Positions 28,432-36,473 are shown, counted from the first letter of the stretch. The stretch: DNA of 49,012 bases from Pedosphaera sp. (GCA_009695205.1 SIBK01000028.1:1-49012), one strand, 5' to 3'. The notes: generated by a model from the letters alone, not told the origin. Made by a program: numbers and translations.

Positions 28432-28814
28432 GTTGCCTTTGGACGAGCGTTTTTCTTCGGCTTGCCCACCGCGGTCTGCAAATGAAAGATCTCGCGCAAC
28501 GGACCTGCATCGACTTTGCCATCCGGACGAAACTGCATAAGCGGTTTCATGCATTTGGCCCACGCGTCATGGATCTTGGAATTCCACAACTTATCCCACG
28601 CCTTTTTGTCGTAGATTTCGGAGTATAGGAACAACTGCAAGTTGTTTTCGAAGGTGGTGATTTGGGCGATTCCACAGGATTCAATTTCCCGGACGAGCTC
28701 CGGCCATATGTTGTCGTGAAAATATTTATACTTGTCGAACGCGTTTGGTTTCAATCGCAGGGTAAATGCCCGGCGAATCACAGGGAGCTTCTTCTTTACC
28801 GCAGCTCGTTTCAC
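28428..28814 (-). CDS. rhaM: L-rhamnose mutarotase family protein (COG3254/DUF718)
   Basis: A 128-residue protein matching the RhaM family, which interconverts alpha and beta anomers of L-rhamnose (some members act on L-fucose). The core reads RRAFTLRLKPNAFDKYKYFHDNIWPEL, with His33 corresponding to the catalytic His22 of the E. coli enzyme. It is followed by ITTFENNLQLFLYSEI and a Trp-rich stretch (KAWDKLWNSKIHDAWAKCM). The basic N- and C-terminal tails are longer than usual. Its stop overlaps the start of the SDR gene (GTGA), and 21 nt separate it from the upstream propeller gene. It is the best clue to the sugar handled by this cluster. The gene symbol is by family; specificity is untested. 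Confidence 0.88.
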   Translation of the reverse strand: MKRAAVKKKLPVIRRAFTLRLKPNAFDKYKYFHDNIWPELVREIESCGIAQITTFENNLQLFLYSEIYDKKAWDKLWNSKIHDAWAKCMKPLMQFRPDGKVDAGPLREIFHLQTAVGKPKKNARPKAT

Positions 28815-28835
28815 ATGAATCCTTTGGCTTGGTTT

Positions 28836-29774
28836 TCAGCGGAGTACTGCGCTCCTCTTCCCGCCGGGAAGCAGGTCGATGACATAAATCTGGTTCACCG
28901 TCTTGAAGTGCGCGTGATCGGTGAATTCCCAGACGACATGTTTATCCCGTGTTACTTCAAAGGCCTGGGGTTGTTTGCCCATAAAGTCGCCCGGGAGATA
29001 GTTGCAGACGAGCGTGTTCCCGTTTGCCAAACGCTGGCAGCCGGCGGGCAGTCGCAAAGGATTTCCCGGCACCTCGGTTTCGCCGAGCTGCCAGACGATT
29101 TTCAGATCCGCATCCAGTTCGATGACCTTGCCGGCGGTTCCGAGTGTGACGAGCAAATGTCCATCGGGCAGCTTAATCGCCGCATGCGGAAATCCATCCA
29201 CCGGAATCTCACGGAGCAGCGCACCGGCGTCTGAGAGTTCCACGATCTTTTTCTCGTCCATAAGACAAACCCAATAATGGCCATCGGCCGTTTTTCGCGT
29301 GCCACGAAACTGGTGGCCCATGTTCTTGGCTTGCGAAGCCACTTTGATTTCTTTCGCCACCTGGCCGTCACGCCCGGCCTCGATCAACCTGCTTAGGCCG
29401 CATTCCGCCACCAACACTCGGCCGTCGGGCAAAGGCTGGCAGGAATGGCACTGCGCCTGGCCGGGGGCTTTGTATTCCCAGACCACCTGCTTGTCGCGGG
29501 ACACCTCTTTGGCGCCATTACTATAACAAAAGAGTACGTTACCGTTGGGCATCATCCAGCAGTCCTGCGGCGTTTTTGTGGCAAACTCCCATTCGATCGA
29601 ACCGTCCACCGCGATGATGGCGACTTTATTCCCCTGGTAGTCGCAGCAGAGAAAACGATGACGTGGGGAGGTTGCAGCGCGACCCTCCAGGTGAAGGCCC
29701 ATCACGGCAAGGCTGAGAGCCGAAACCGTTTGTAGCGCAAAATTTCGGCGAGAGCGGAGTGCTGAGGGAATCAT
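28836..29774 (-). CDS. Exported PQQ-like/NHL beta-propeller protein
   Basis: A 312-residue predicted beta-propeller. The N-terminus RSRRNFALQTVSALSLAVMGLHLEG resembles a Tat or Sec signal. Repeated blade motifs such as VAIIAVDGSIEWEF, DKQVVWEYKAPGQ, KIVELSDAGALLREI, KVIELDADLKIVWQL and DKHVVWEFTDH alternate with LPDGRVLVA or LPDGHLLVT strands, about six or seven blades. This resembles the arylsulfotransferase/PQQ-like propellers often encoded beside sugar-use genes in Verrucomicrobia and Planctomycetes. No cofactor ligands can be assigned. It precedes the mutarotase by 21 nt and is probably the first gene of that transcript, since 411 nt without a gene lie upstream. Confidence 0.82.
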   Translation of the reverse strand: MIPSALRSRRNFALQTVSALSLAVMGLHLEGRAATSPRHRFLCCDYQGNKVAIIAVDGSIEWEFATKTPQDCWMMPNGNVLFCYSNGAKEVSRDKQVVWEYKAPGQAQCHSCQPLPDGRVLVAECGLSRLIEAGRDGQVAKEIKVASQAKNMGHQFRGTRKTADGHYWVCLMDEKKIVELSDAGALLREIPVDGFPHAAIKLPDGHLLVTLGTAGKVIELDADLKIVWQLGETEVPGNPLRLPAGCQRLANGNTLVCNYLPGDFMGKQPQAFEVTRDKHVVWEFTDHAHFKTVNQIYVIDLLPGGKRSAVLR

Positions 29775-30185
29775 AGGAAATGGTTGAAGACCGTTTGGTT
29801 TAGAGAAAGGAGTTCGTGGCTGTCTTGCAGCAGACGCCAGATTGGTTCAAGCTTTTTCCAAGTGGCAAAACGTCTCAATGCGATATCAGGAGTCCGGAGG
29901 CGAAGTAAGGATCGAGAGAATGTCGAATATACGAACCAATGGTTTCAGGAACGCGGATTGTTCACGCTGTTAAGAAGCGATCCGTGGGCGGAGCAACCCT
30001 GAAGCCCACCGACTGGAAAGCTGGATGCGGGAAATCCGCCCTTCCAGTTTGGAGGGAGAATCCACCGAACTTAACAGTGCGCGCCGTGATGCCATGAACC
30101 GTTGCAGGAAAAAGGATTGCGCGGACTTTCGTCCGCGACTACGGGGCGACGGTTCGTGGTGAGGGGTCACTTCGGTTCGACGAAG
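29775..30185. other. Gene-free stretch between two sugar gene blocks
   Basis: I see no convincing gene on either strand in these 411 bases. It probably holds the promoter of the propeller-mutarotase-ABC block. The only clear structure is the hairpin at 30120-30137. No consensus sigma-70 promoter could be picked with confidence. Confidence 0.5.
30120..30142 (+). repeat. Intergenic hairpin with conserved actac tail
   Basis: Perfect 7-bp inverted repeat cgcggac-tttc-gtccgcg (30120-30137), followed by actac. It lies downstream of the SDR stop at 30186 (minus strand), where a terminator might sit, but has no T-run. Its outer stem and tail are identical to those of the repeats at 35608-35672 read on the other strand, while the inner stem differs with pairing kept. 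Confidence 0.65.
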
Positions 30186-31058
30186 TCAGGAATCGGTGGG
30201 AAGCGTGATTCTCGAATACCCGCTGCCCCCTTTCTCTCTCAGTCCCATTTGCGGTTCCATGAAACGGGTGGCGCCCGGGTGTTCCCACTCGGCTGCCGCA
30301 AGGTACCCCCCGTCGATGACGAGTGACGTGCCCGTGACGCCGGCGGAGTCTTCGCAGGAAAAGTAAAGCGCGGCCTTGGCGATATCGTTCGGCGTCAGGG
30401 GTACGCCCATTGGCACCCGGCGCAGCCGGCTCTTCAGCGTGGCTTCTGGATCGGGGGTCATGTTTAGGTGCTCGCGGAGCATCGGCGTGTCGGTGATCCC
30501 GGGGCAGACGCAGTTGCAGCGCAGACCGTCGGCGGCGTAGTCGAGTGCAATCGACTTGCTCAACATCAGAACGGCACCCTTCGACGCAATATAAGCGGGC
30601 GTGGAGCTCTGGCTGATGAAGCTGCCGATCGAGCCGATATTTACCACGTAACTGCGCGGGTTTTTCTTGAGGTGCGCGATGGCGTGCTTGATCGAAAGGA
30701 AGATCGACTTGACGTTGATATCCATTAGCCGATCCCAATCCGCCACCTCCAATTCGTGAAGGAGTTTAACCTGCACGATTCCAGCGCAGTTCACGAGGGA
30801 CTGCAGACCGCCAAACTCGACGACCGTTTGCGCGATTGAGAATCGCACAGAGGCCTCGTGCCGGACGTCACACTCGATGAAGACCGCCCGGCCTCCCTCG
30901 GAGCGAATCTCCTCGGCGATGGCCAGGCCTTTGGCCGCTTGCACATCGATCAATGCAACGCTGGCTCCCTCTCGGGCGAATAGCCGCGCAACGCCCTCGC
31001 CCATGCCCGAAGCGGCGCCGCTGATCCAAACGGTTTGGTGTTGCAATCGTGTGCCCAT
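30186..31058 (-). CDS. SDR-family oxidoreductase
   Basis: Short-chain dehydrogenase of 290 residues from ATG 31058. The cofactor motif is SGAASGMG (13-20), then VNCAG, catalytic Ser in NIGSIGSFISQ and Tyr/Lys in AYIASK. The C-terminal core ends TGTSLVIDGGY, with about 40 extra residues beyond the normal end. ATG 31058 follows the upstream gene stop (31064) by 5 nt and starts directly at the Rossmann fold; ATG 31091 would overlap by 28 nt. It resembles SDRs that oxidise 2-keto-3-deoxy-L-fuconate/rhamnonate or the free sugar in non-phosphorylative routes. The assignment is by context, not by a diagnostic residue. Confidence 0.9.
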   Translation of the reverse strand: MGTRLQHQTVWISGAASGMGEGVARLFAREGASVALIDVQAAKGLAIAEEIRSEGGRAVFIECDVRHEASVRFSIAQTVVEFGGLQSLVNCAGIVQVKLLHELEVADWDRLMDINVKSIFLSIKHAIAHLKKNPRSYVVNIGSIGSFISQSSTPAYIASKGAVLMLSKSIALDYAADGLRCNCVCPGITDTPMLREHLNMTPDPEATLKSRLRRVPMGVPLTPNDIAKAALYFSCEDSAGVTGTSLVIDGGYLAAAEWEHPGATRFMEPQMGLREKGGSGYSRITLPTDS

Positions 31059-31063
31059 AGGGG

Positions 31064-32110
31064 TCAGTGCGAGCTGGAATACCGTTTCCACTTTTCCTGA
31101 AATGCCGGTTGACCGAATACTTCCGGGTTCAGAACCCCATTCGGTTTCTTACCGAGCGAAAGATCCACCATCACCTGGCATCCAGCCCGCCCTATGTCGC
31201 GGAACAACTCGTCCGTCCACGAAATGCTGTGCGGTGCGAGCAGCACATTCTCCAATTCACCGAAACGATGCGGTGCGGTGACCGGTTCTTGCGCAAAACA
31301 ATCCAAAGCAGCGCCCCCGATACGGTGGTTCTTGAGTGCGTCGTAGAGTGCGTCCTCATCCACGATGCCGCCACGCGCCGTGTTCAGCAGATAGGCATCC
31401 GATTTCATCAGCGCCAATTCCCGGACCCCGATGAGGCCGCGCGTTCGTTCAGTCAATGGACAATGGATGGAAACAAAGTCGGCTTGCCGAAGTAATTCCT
31501 CCAGAGTTACCAACCGCACGCCGAGCGTCGCCGCCATCGCTTCGTCAACAAACGGGTCAAATGCGATCGGCGGCTTCATTTCGAAGCCGCGCAGCAGTGC
31601 GATCGTCTTGCGCGCAATGCCACCGAGGCCAATCACGCCGAGGGTGCGGTCGCGCAATTCGCGGCCCATGTGTTTTGACCGTTCGTCCCACTGGCCGGTG
31701 CGCACGAGTCCGTCCTTGATGCGCACATGGTGACTGAGCGCAATCATCCAGCCGATGGTCGCCTCGGCCACCGGACGGTCGACCGCGCCCGACGTTATGG
31801 TCACGAGCACAGCAGCGGCGGTGCAGGCTTTTACGTCCACAGCGTCATAACCAACGCCGAACCGTGCCATCACGAGAAGATTATCGGCTTTCGACACGCT
31901 TTGGCAGGTGACCGCCGGCGTTAGCACAATCACCCCTTGAGCATCGTCAATCTGGTCAGCGCCGATTTCTTTGCGATGCTCTTGGAAAACGTGTTGCTGG
32001 ATGTGCGGGTGACCTGCGAGGACCGACAGTCCGATGTCACGATATTTTTGCACGCCGGCGCTGTCGCAAAAGTCGGCGGTCCACGTGGCGATGAATGGTC
32101 GCGCGCTCAT
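31064..32110 (-). CDS. D-2-hydroxyacid dehydrogenase (NAD-dependent, PGDH-like)
   Basis: A 348-residue 2-hydroxyacid dehydrogenase. The NAD-binding loop is VIGLGGIARK, with Ala in place of the third Gly of GxGxxG, which occurs in the family. Catalytic residues are seen in NTARGGIVDE (Arg), CFAQEPV (Glu) and LAPHSISW (His). The substrate-binding part contains VMARFGVGYDAVD. It overlaps the upstream aldolase gene by 4 nt (32107-32110) and is followed 5 nt later by an SDR gene, so the three are one operon. It could reduce or oxidise a 2-keto/2-hydroxy acid produced by the aldolase step. The true substrate is unknown. Confidence 0.92.
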   Translation of the reverse strand: MSARPFIATWTADFCDSAGVQKYRDIGLSVLAGHPHIQQHVFQEHRKEIGADQIDDAQGVIVLTPAVTCQSVSKADNLLVMARFGVGYDAVDVKACTAAAVLVTITSGAVDRPVAEATIGWMIALSHHVRIKDGLVRTGQWDERSKHMGRELRDRTLGVIGLGGIARKTIALLRGFEMKPPIAFDPFVDEAMAATLGVRLVTLEELLRQADFVSIHCPLTERTRGLIGVRELALMKSDAYLLNTARGGIVDEDALYDALKNHRIGGAALDCFAQEPVTAPHRFGELENVLLAPHSISWTDELFRDIGRAGCQVMVDLSLGKKPNGVLNPEVFGQPAFQEKWKRYSSSH

Positions 32111-33042
32111 GTTCTGCTTTCCCTTTCTTTCCGAGGATTACCTTCAGTCGGTGGGCTTTTTCCACGCTCATTCATGTCTTCCGGGCGATCCGGACGCAGT
32201 GATTCCGGCGGTCGAGGCAGGGGAGTCATCGGAAGCGCCGTTTTCTCCGGCACAAACTCCGGCAATATATTTCGGTCCTGTCCCACGACACCGAGCGCCG
32301 TATGAAGGCTGCGCAGAAGCAATCCGGTGTCCGAGCCGACGCCCAACATGCGGAAGCCTTGCTGACGACGTTCGATCAAGTTTTCCAGACTCGTTGAGAT
32401 GACTCCGCAGTGTTTACCTTGGGCGCGAAGCGTTTTCATGATGGCTTGCAATTCCGCGGCAACTCCCGGGCCTTCCCATTGTCCCCGGTATCCCGCAGTC
32501 GAGGAGTAGTCCGCGGGGCCGAAGAAAAAAAGTTCCACACCACGGACCTGGCAGAGTTGGTGGACTTGGCGACCGGCGGTCACGGTCTCGATAATGGGCA
32601 CGATCAAGACATTCTCATTGGCTTCTGCGGTGTGCTGGAGAAGGCATTGTCCCCAAGCCGTCGCGCGTTCCGCCCCAATGCCGCGAAGACCTTGCGGCGG
32701 ATACCGGGCGAACGCCACTGCCTGCTTGAGTTGTTCGGCGGTCTCGATCCATGGAATCACCACGCCGTCTGCGCCAATGTCGAGGGCACGCTTAATAAGG
32801 GCCGCGTTCAATTCGGCGACGCGCACCAGGACAACGGTTTCGCTGCGGACGGCAGCTCGGATGTGTTCGAGGATTTCCTTCCAGTCCAGGTGACCGTGTT
32901 CGGCATCGATGACAATCCAGTCGAGGCCGAGCGCGACGGCCATTTCCGAAATGCTGGCCGACTCCAATGTGATCCAAAGGCCGAAGATCGGTTCGTCGGC
33001 GGCGAGTTTTTCCCGGAGTCTTCTTAGGGCGGCTGTTTTCAT
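32107..33042 (-). CDS. HpcH/HpaI-family aldolase (2-keto-3-deoxy-sugar-acid aldolase type)
   Basis: Class II pyruvate aldolase of 311 residues from ATG 33042. Family marks: FGLWITLESASISEMAVALGLDWIVIDAEHGHLDW, whose His49 matches the catalytic His of HpaI; GADGVVIPWIETAEQ; the metal-ligand Glu in VPIIET; and FFGPADYSSTAG with the metal-binding Asp. The C-terminal 50 residues (after about 260) are Pro/Arg-rich and extra. The open frame runs back to 33087, but ATG 33042 gives the normal N-terminus. In context it is a candidate for cleaving 2-keto-3-deoxy-L-rhamnonate or fuconate to pyruvate and lactaldehyde, with the upstream aldehyde dehydrogenase then making lactate. A 177-nt gap separates it from that gene. 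Confidence 0.9.
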   Translation of the reverse strand: MKTAALRRLREKLAADEPIFGLWITLESASISEMAVALGLDWIVIDAEHGHLDWKEILEHIRAAVRSETVVLVRVAELNAALIKRALDIGADGVVIPWIETAEQLKQAVAFARYPPQGLRGIGAERATAWGQCLLQHTAEANENVLIVPIIETVTAGRQVHQLCQVRGVELFFFGPADYSSTAGYRGQWEGPGVAAELQAIMKTLRAQGKHCGVISTSLENLIERRQQGFRMLGVGSDTGLLLRSLHTALGVVGQDRNILPEFVPEKTALPMTPLPRPPESLRPDRPEDMNERGKSPPTEGNPRKERESRT

Positions 33043-33219
33043 TTGGCAGGAGTGAGGGCAGGGGTTGGAATCGTGCTTTCCCCGCAATGGGGGGAGTTCT
33101 GGAAAGTCCTGTTGCGGCGGTTTGGAGTGACGTACCGGATGATCGGAATTGGAACGTCGCTAACGATAAAACTCGACGAACACAGGCCCCACAGACACAC
33201 GCTCGGCTTGCCCATGACC

Positions 33220-34707
33220 TCAGACCAACGGCCGCGCGACTGTTTGGTTGCGGAGATAGTCCGAGAGTGTTTCAGGTCCCAAGACGCCGCCGCCGCAGCC
33301 GCTGAGGTTGCAACCGCCATACGGAAGGCCGTGCGCGAAAAGGTTGTGGGCGTTGATCCAACTGTTTCCCGCAACCAGTTTCTCCGCCACCCGGTTGGCG
33401 CGGTCGAGGTTATTGCTCCAAACACTATTGGCCAGGCCGTACGCCGAACTGTTGACGAGTTCGACCACCTTGTCCTCGTCGTTGAACGTCATCAGGTACG
33501 CCACCGGCCCGAAAATTTCTTCGCGCGCGCAGACGTTGCCGGAGTCGCCGGTCAGCAGCGCCGGTCTCACGTAATAGCCGCCCTCGTGGCCTTTTACTTC
33601 CGCGCGTCCGCCTTCAAGAAGAATTTTCGCGCCTGCTTTCACGCCTCGATCCAGATATCCAAGCACTCGCGCGCGTTGCTTTTCACTGACGACCGGCCCG
33701 ATGTTTGTTTCTGGATTTGCCCCGTAGCCAATTTTCATCGCGCCGAGCGTGGCGATGGCCTTCTTAACGAACGCATCGCGGATGTTTTCGTGAACGAGCC
33801 AGCGGGTGGCGGTGCAACATACTTGTCCGGCATTGAGAGTCACAGCCGCCGCAAGCGAATCCGCTACGGCATCCACATTCACGTCGTCAAAAATCACCGC
33901 GGCGCCTTTGCCACCCAGTTCCAGCTTCACCGGCACTAGGTTTCGCCCGCACGCCTCCGCGATGAGGCGGCCAACCTCCGGCGACCCCGTGAAGGACATG
34001 CGTTTGAGTTCCGGATGGCGCGCTAATGCAGCGCCAGCAGTTTCACCGAAGCCGGTGACGACATTGACGACACCGGGCGGCACACCGGCCTCTTGGGCGA
34101 GCTTCGCGAAGTAAAGCGTGGAAAGCGGGGTGTCTTCCGCGGGCTTAATGACCACGGTATTACCCGCCGCCAGTGCGGGCGCGACGCCCCAGCCGACCAG
34201 CAGGAACGGAAAGTTCCATGGAAAAATGAAGCCGCACACGCCATACGGAACCCGCAGAGTGCGGGCCTCAAGGCCAGACAATGCGATCGGTTCGCGGCGG
34301 CGGGTATGGACGGCGAGATCGGCGTAGTAACGGAAGGTTTGGGCCGCATGCGGCACGTCGAAAGCCGAGGCCTGGCCGCGGGGTTTACCGACGTCCAGAG
34401 ATTCGATTTGGGCGAGGGTTTCTTGATGTTTGATGATTAAATCAGCTAGCCGATGGAGAATGACCCCGCGGTCGTTGACGGGCATTGTGGCCCAACCGCT
34501 TTTTCGGGAGGCCTCCTGCGCGGCGGCAACGGCCGCATTTACGTCCGCACTGTCGCCTGCCGACACGTTTGCGAGTACTCGCCCCTTGCCTGGATCAAAC
34601 GTTTCAAACGTTTTTCCGCTCAGGGCTTCGACCCATCGCCCGCCGACGAACAGCTTGAAGGGTTGTGCCGACAGGAACTGAGCGGCCTCAGGGTTGAGTG
34701 AATTCAT
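33220..34707 (-). CDS. Aldehyde dehydrogenase (NAD(P)-dependent; possible lactaldehyde dehydrogenase)
   Basis: Aldehyde dehydrogenase of 495 residues. Key residues are visible: Asn165 in GFIFPWNFPF, general-base Glu263 in ELGGK and nucleophile Cys297 in GQVCC, plus EEIFGPVAYLMTF and the C-terminal WINAHNLFAHGLPYGG. The frame is open to 34872, but ATG 34707 (MNSLNPEAAQFLSAQPFKLFVGG) matches the usual start. It is the first gene of the aldolase/hydroxyacid dehydrogenase/SDR block. L-lactaldehyde or a sugar-derived aldehyde is a reasonable substrate from context; betaine-aldehyde-type specificity cannot be excluded from sequence alone. A possible operator lies about 65-100 nt upstream of the start. 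Confidence 0.94.
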   Translation of the reverse strand: MNSLNPEAAQFLSAQPFKLFVGGRWVEALSGKTFETFDPGKGRVLANVSAGDSADVNAAVAAAQEASRKSGWATMPVNDRGVILHRLADLIIKHQETLAQIESLDVGKPRGQASAFDVPHAAQTFRYYADLAVHTRRREPIALSGLEARTLRVPYGVCGFIFPWNFPFLLVGWGVAPALAAGNTVVIKPAEDTPLSTLYFAKLAQEAGVPPGVVNVVTGFGETAGAALARHPELKRMSFTGSPEVGRLIAEACGRNLVPVKLELGGKGAAVIFDDVNVDAVADSLAAAVTLNAGQVCCTATRWLVHENIRDAFVKKAIATLGAMKIGYGANPETNIGPVVSEKQRARVLGYLDRGVKAGAKILLEGGRAEVKGHEGGYYVRPALLTGDSGNVCAREEIFGPVAYLMTFNDEDKVVELVNSSAYGLANSVWSNNLDRANRVAEKLVAGNSWINAHNLFAHGLPYGGCNLSGCGGGVLGPETLSDYLRNQTVARPLV

Positions 34708-34770
34708 GGGTGGTTGTCCGGTTGAGTCGTTTTGAAATCGTGCGTGACGACTTCCCGCAGTGCTGTGAAT

Positions 34771-34808
34771 TTGTGTACCAGTGGGATTCTTCCGCCAATT
34801 GGTACCAA
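34771..34808. promoter_or_regulatory. Candidate GntR-type operator upstream of aldehyde dehydrogenase
   Basis: A perfect 10-bp palindrome ttggtaccaa (34799-34808), with a related half-site ttgtgtaccag (34771-34781) about two and a half helical turns away. They lie 64-101 nt upstream of the aldehyde dehydrogenase start. The spacing and the TGGT..ACCA symmetry resemble FadR/UxuR-type GntR sites that control sugar-acid catabolism. No regulator gene is in the window. Confidence 0.35.
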
Positions 34809-34886
34809 AACATTTACGAAAGGGAAATGGAAAGAATGACGCAAAATGGCTGCTGAGTCTGGCGTCGAACATTGCCTTCCGTTGCC

Positions 34887-35252
34887 TCAGCGCAAATCAC
34901 GTTGCTCGATGTGCAATAAGTGCAACACCCGGTGGAAAATGGGCGTGAGCAGAATCCCCGCGGTGGTGATAAAGACCACGCCCGAGAAGAGCGCATACGC
35001 CGAGGCAAAGAACTTGGCCGAGTCCGAGTTTAAGGGGTTCACCGGCCCCATGCCGGTGAGGATCATCATCGCGTTCAAGATCGCGTCCACCCAGTTGAAT
35101 TCGGCGATGAAATGTTAGCGGAGGATGCCGACCCCCAGCGAAAAGCCGATCAGACCGCCTGACAGCCCCAACGCCAGCAAGAACCGATGGTAGAAGGGGC
35201 GCCGCCGATGCGGGTGGGGATTGATCGAGGACACCACGACTGGGGTTGGCAT
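34887..35252 (-). pseudogene. Small ion-channel (two-pore-like) gene broken by one stop codon
   Basis: Reading from ATG 35252 gives a Pro/Arg leader, a membrane helix (RFLLALGLSGGLIGFSLGVG), then an in-frame TAA at 35115-35117. Immediately after it, in the same frame, comes HFIAEFNWVDAILNAMMILTGMGPV and a second helix (FFASAYALFSGVVFITTAG) ending HRVLHLLHIEQRDLR. Related proteins have Tyr-His-Phe at the stop, so one base change (TAT/TAC to TAA) explains it. TGMGP sits where a K+-channel-type selectivity filter would be. The full product would be about 121 residues. Either a recent pseudogene or a sequencing error; a C-terminal piece of 67 codons could start at GTG 35090. Confidence 0.7.
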
Positions 35253-35403
35253 CAGAATTCTCCTTTGAAAGCGCGTTCGAGGCCGGTGGGAAGCGAGGCA
35301 TCAAGTTCGCCGGCGGTTTCGGAGTGCGGGCGCATCAACGCATCCTTCACTAGACAGCTTCCTGCGGAAGATTCTTGAAACCCGTGATTTCCTAAGCAAA
35401 AAT

Positions 35404-35478
35404 TGGCTCCAGAGGTAGGACTTGAACCTACAACCCCACGGTTAACAGCCGCGTGCTCTACCATTGAGCTACTCTGGA
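35404..35478 (-). tRNA. tRNA-Asn (GTT)
   Basis: On the minus strand the cloverleaf reads acceptor tccagag / ctctgga, D-arm gctcaatggtagagc, anticodon loop ctgttaa (anticodon GTT, Asn) in a cgcgg/ccgtg stem, and T-arm gtagg-ttcaagt-cctac. The discriminator is G at 35407 and an encoded CCA occupies 35404-35406. It is 75 nt including CCA. No duplicated 3' end was noticed nearby, so there is no sign of integration here. Confidence 0.97.
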
Positions 35479-35599
35479 ACGCTAATGCCCGCAGTTCATT
35501 TGCTGGGGGAGGAGACTCCACCTGCGTCTGAACGCGGGCGCGCAAAATACCGGGCGGTGCCATTGCGTCAATGGTTTTTCGTGAGAATACCTCTCGCAT

Positions 35600-35680
35600 G
35601 CGAATGAGTAGTCGCGTTCGGGAGAACGCGCTCTTCCTGGGGCGAATGAGTAGTCGCGTTCGGGAGAACGTGCTCTTCCT
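35600..35680. repeat. Two-copy 39-bp direct repeat, each with a hairpin
   Basis: Copies at 35600-35638 and 35642-35680 (period 42) differ at one position (35629 c versus 35671 t). Each contains cgcgttc-ggga-gaacg(c/t)g: stems at 35613-35619/35624-35630 and 35655-35661/35666-35672. The change in copy 2 turns a G-C pair into a wobble pair, so the stem survives. On the minus strand the hairpin is followed by actac, as at 30120. It lies between tRNA-Asn and the DUF192 gene and is not coding. Confidence 0.75.
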
Positions 35681-35780
35681 TCTGTCAAAGGTTATCCTTG
35701 GAGGATGAACCGGACCTTGGGTTCGTGATGATCGTTTCAGGACTTCTGAGTTTGCGCGGACACGCCGCTTCGCCCACGGC

Positions 35781-36350
35781 TCACGGGATTTTGAAGGCTG
35801 CCTTCAGAGTGCCATTCTCCGTTCCTACGGACATTCCGGGCCCGATACCGTTTCGCTCGAACCAGCCCGGATCGGTTTCCAGGACGAACTGAATGTTGGC
35901 CGCCTTTGCCGGGACGGGTGTGATGTCCTGGGCCTTCATTTGGACGATTTCCTGGATCACTCCCTCCGAGTCCATGTACGCCGCCGCAATGTCAAAACCA
36001 ACGTTCTTCATGTAGAACGACGCTTGGTGCGGACGGGCGAAAAGAAACAACATGCCCTCGTCTGGGCCAATCCCGGGACGGAACATGAGCCCGGTGGAGA
36101 TTTCCGTGACGCTGCGGCAGACCTCTGCCGTAATGGACTTGGTTCCAACCCAGAGCCGGATTGCAGGAAGCTTTAGTTGCGCCCGATTGAGATGGTAGTT
36201 CGGATCGCCTCCGGCGTCGTCTGCGCGCCGTGGCGGGGGGGTGGTTGATGGAGAGCTGACGGGTGGAGGGGCGGGTCTTCCGCAGCCCGCGATTGCAGCC
36301 ATCAAAGCTCCCGTCAATCCAAGATTACGAGCGAGGCAAACCCAATGCAT
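35781..36350 (-). CDS. DUF192 lipoprotein
   Basis: A DUF192 protein of 189 residues from ATG 36350. The N-terminus has a lipobox-like AAIAGC (Cys23) after a hydrophobic stretch, so it is probably lipid-anchored. A Pro-rich linker follows. The DUF192 core is seen as ITAEVCRSVTEISTGLMFRPGIGPDEGMLFLF, then ASFYMKNVGFDIAAAYMDSEGVIQEI and NIQFVLETDPGWFERNGIGPGM. The biochemical role of the family is unknown. The frame is open to 36386, but the extra residues do not look like a signal. The gene lies 123 nt downstream of the CRTAC1 pair on the same strand; cotranscription is possible but unproven. Confidence 0.9.
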   Translation of the reverse strand: MHWVCLARNLGLTGALMAAIAGCGRPAPPPVSSPSTTPPPRRADDAGGDPNYHLNRAQLKLPAIRLWVGTKSITAEVCRSVTEISTGLMFRPGIGPDEGMLFLFARPHQASFYMKNVGFDIAAAYMDSEGVIQEIVQMKAQDITPVPAKAANIQFVLETDPGWFERNGIGPGMSVGTENGTLKAAFKIP

Positions 36351-36473
36351 GCTGGAACAGTGCCGTTTTCGGCCGGCGGGAACCAAGCGAGAAAACGATT
36401 GCCAGGCCTGGGGGGTGCTTTTTGCGGAAAATACGCGGGTGGGTCTGGTGGGATCGCCTCGCTCGACACCCGG

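Noticed and set aside
35252-35599. 115-codon minus-strand frame covering tRNA-Asn, containing SSSMVEHAAVNRGVVGSSPTSGA
   Set aside because: This peptide text is the well-known artefact of translating a tRNA gene; the tRNA explains the stretch.
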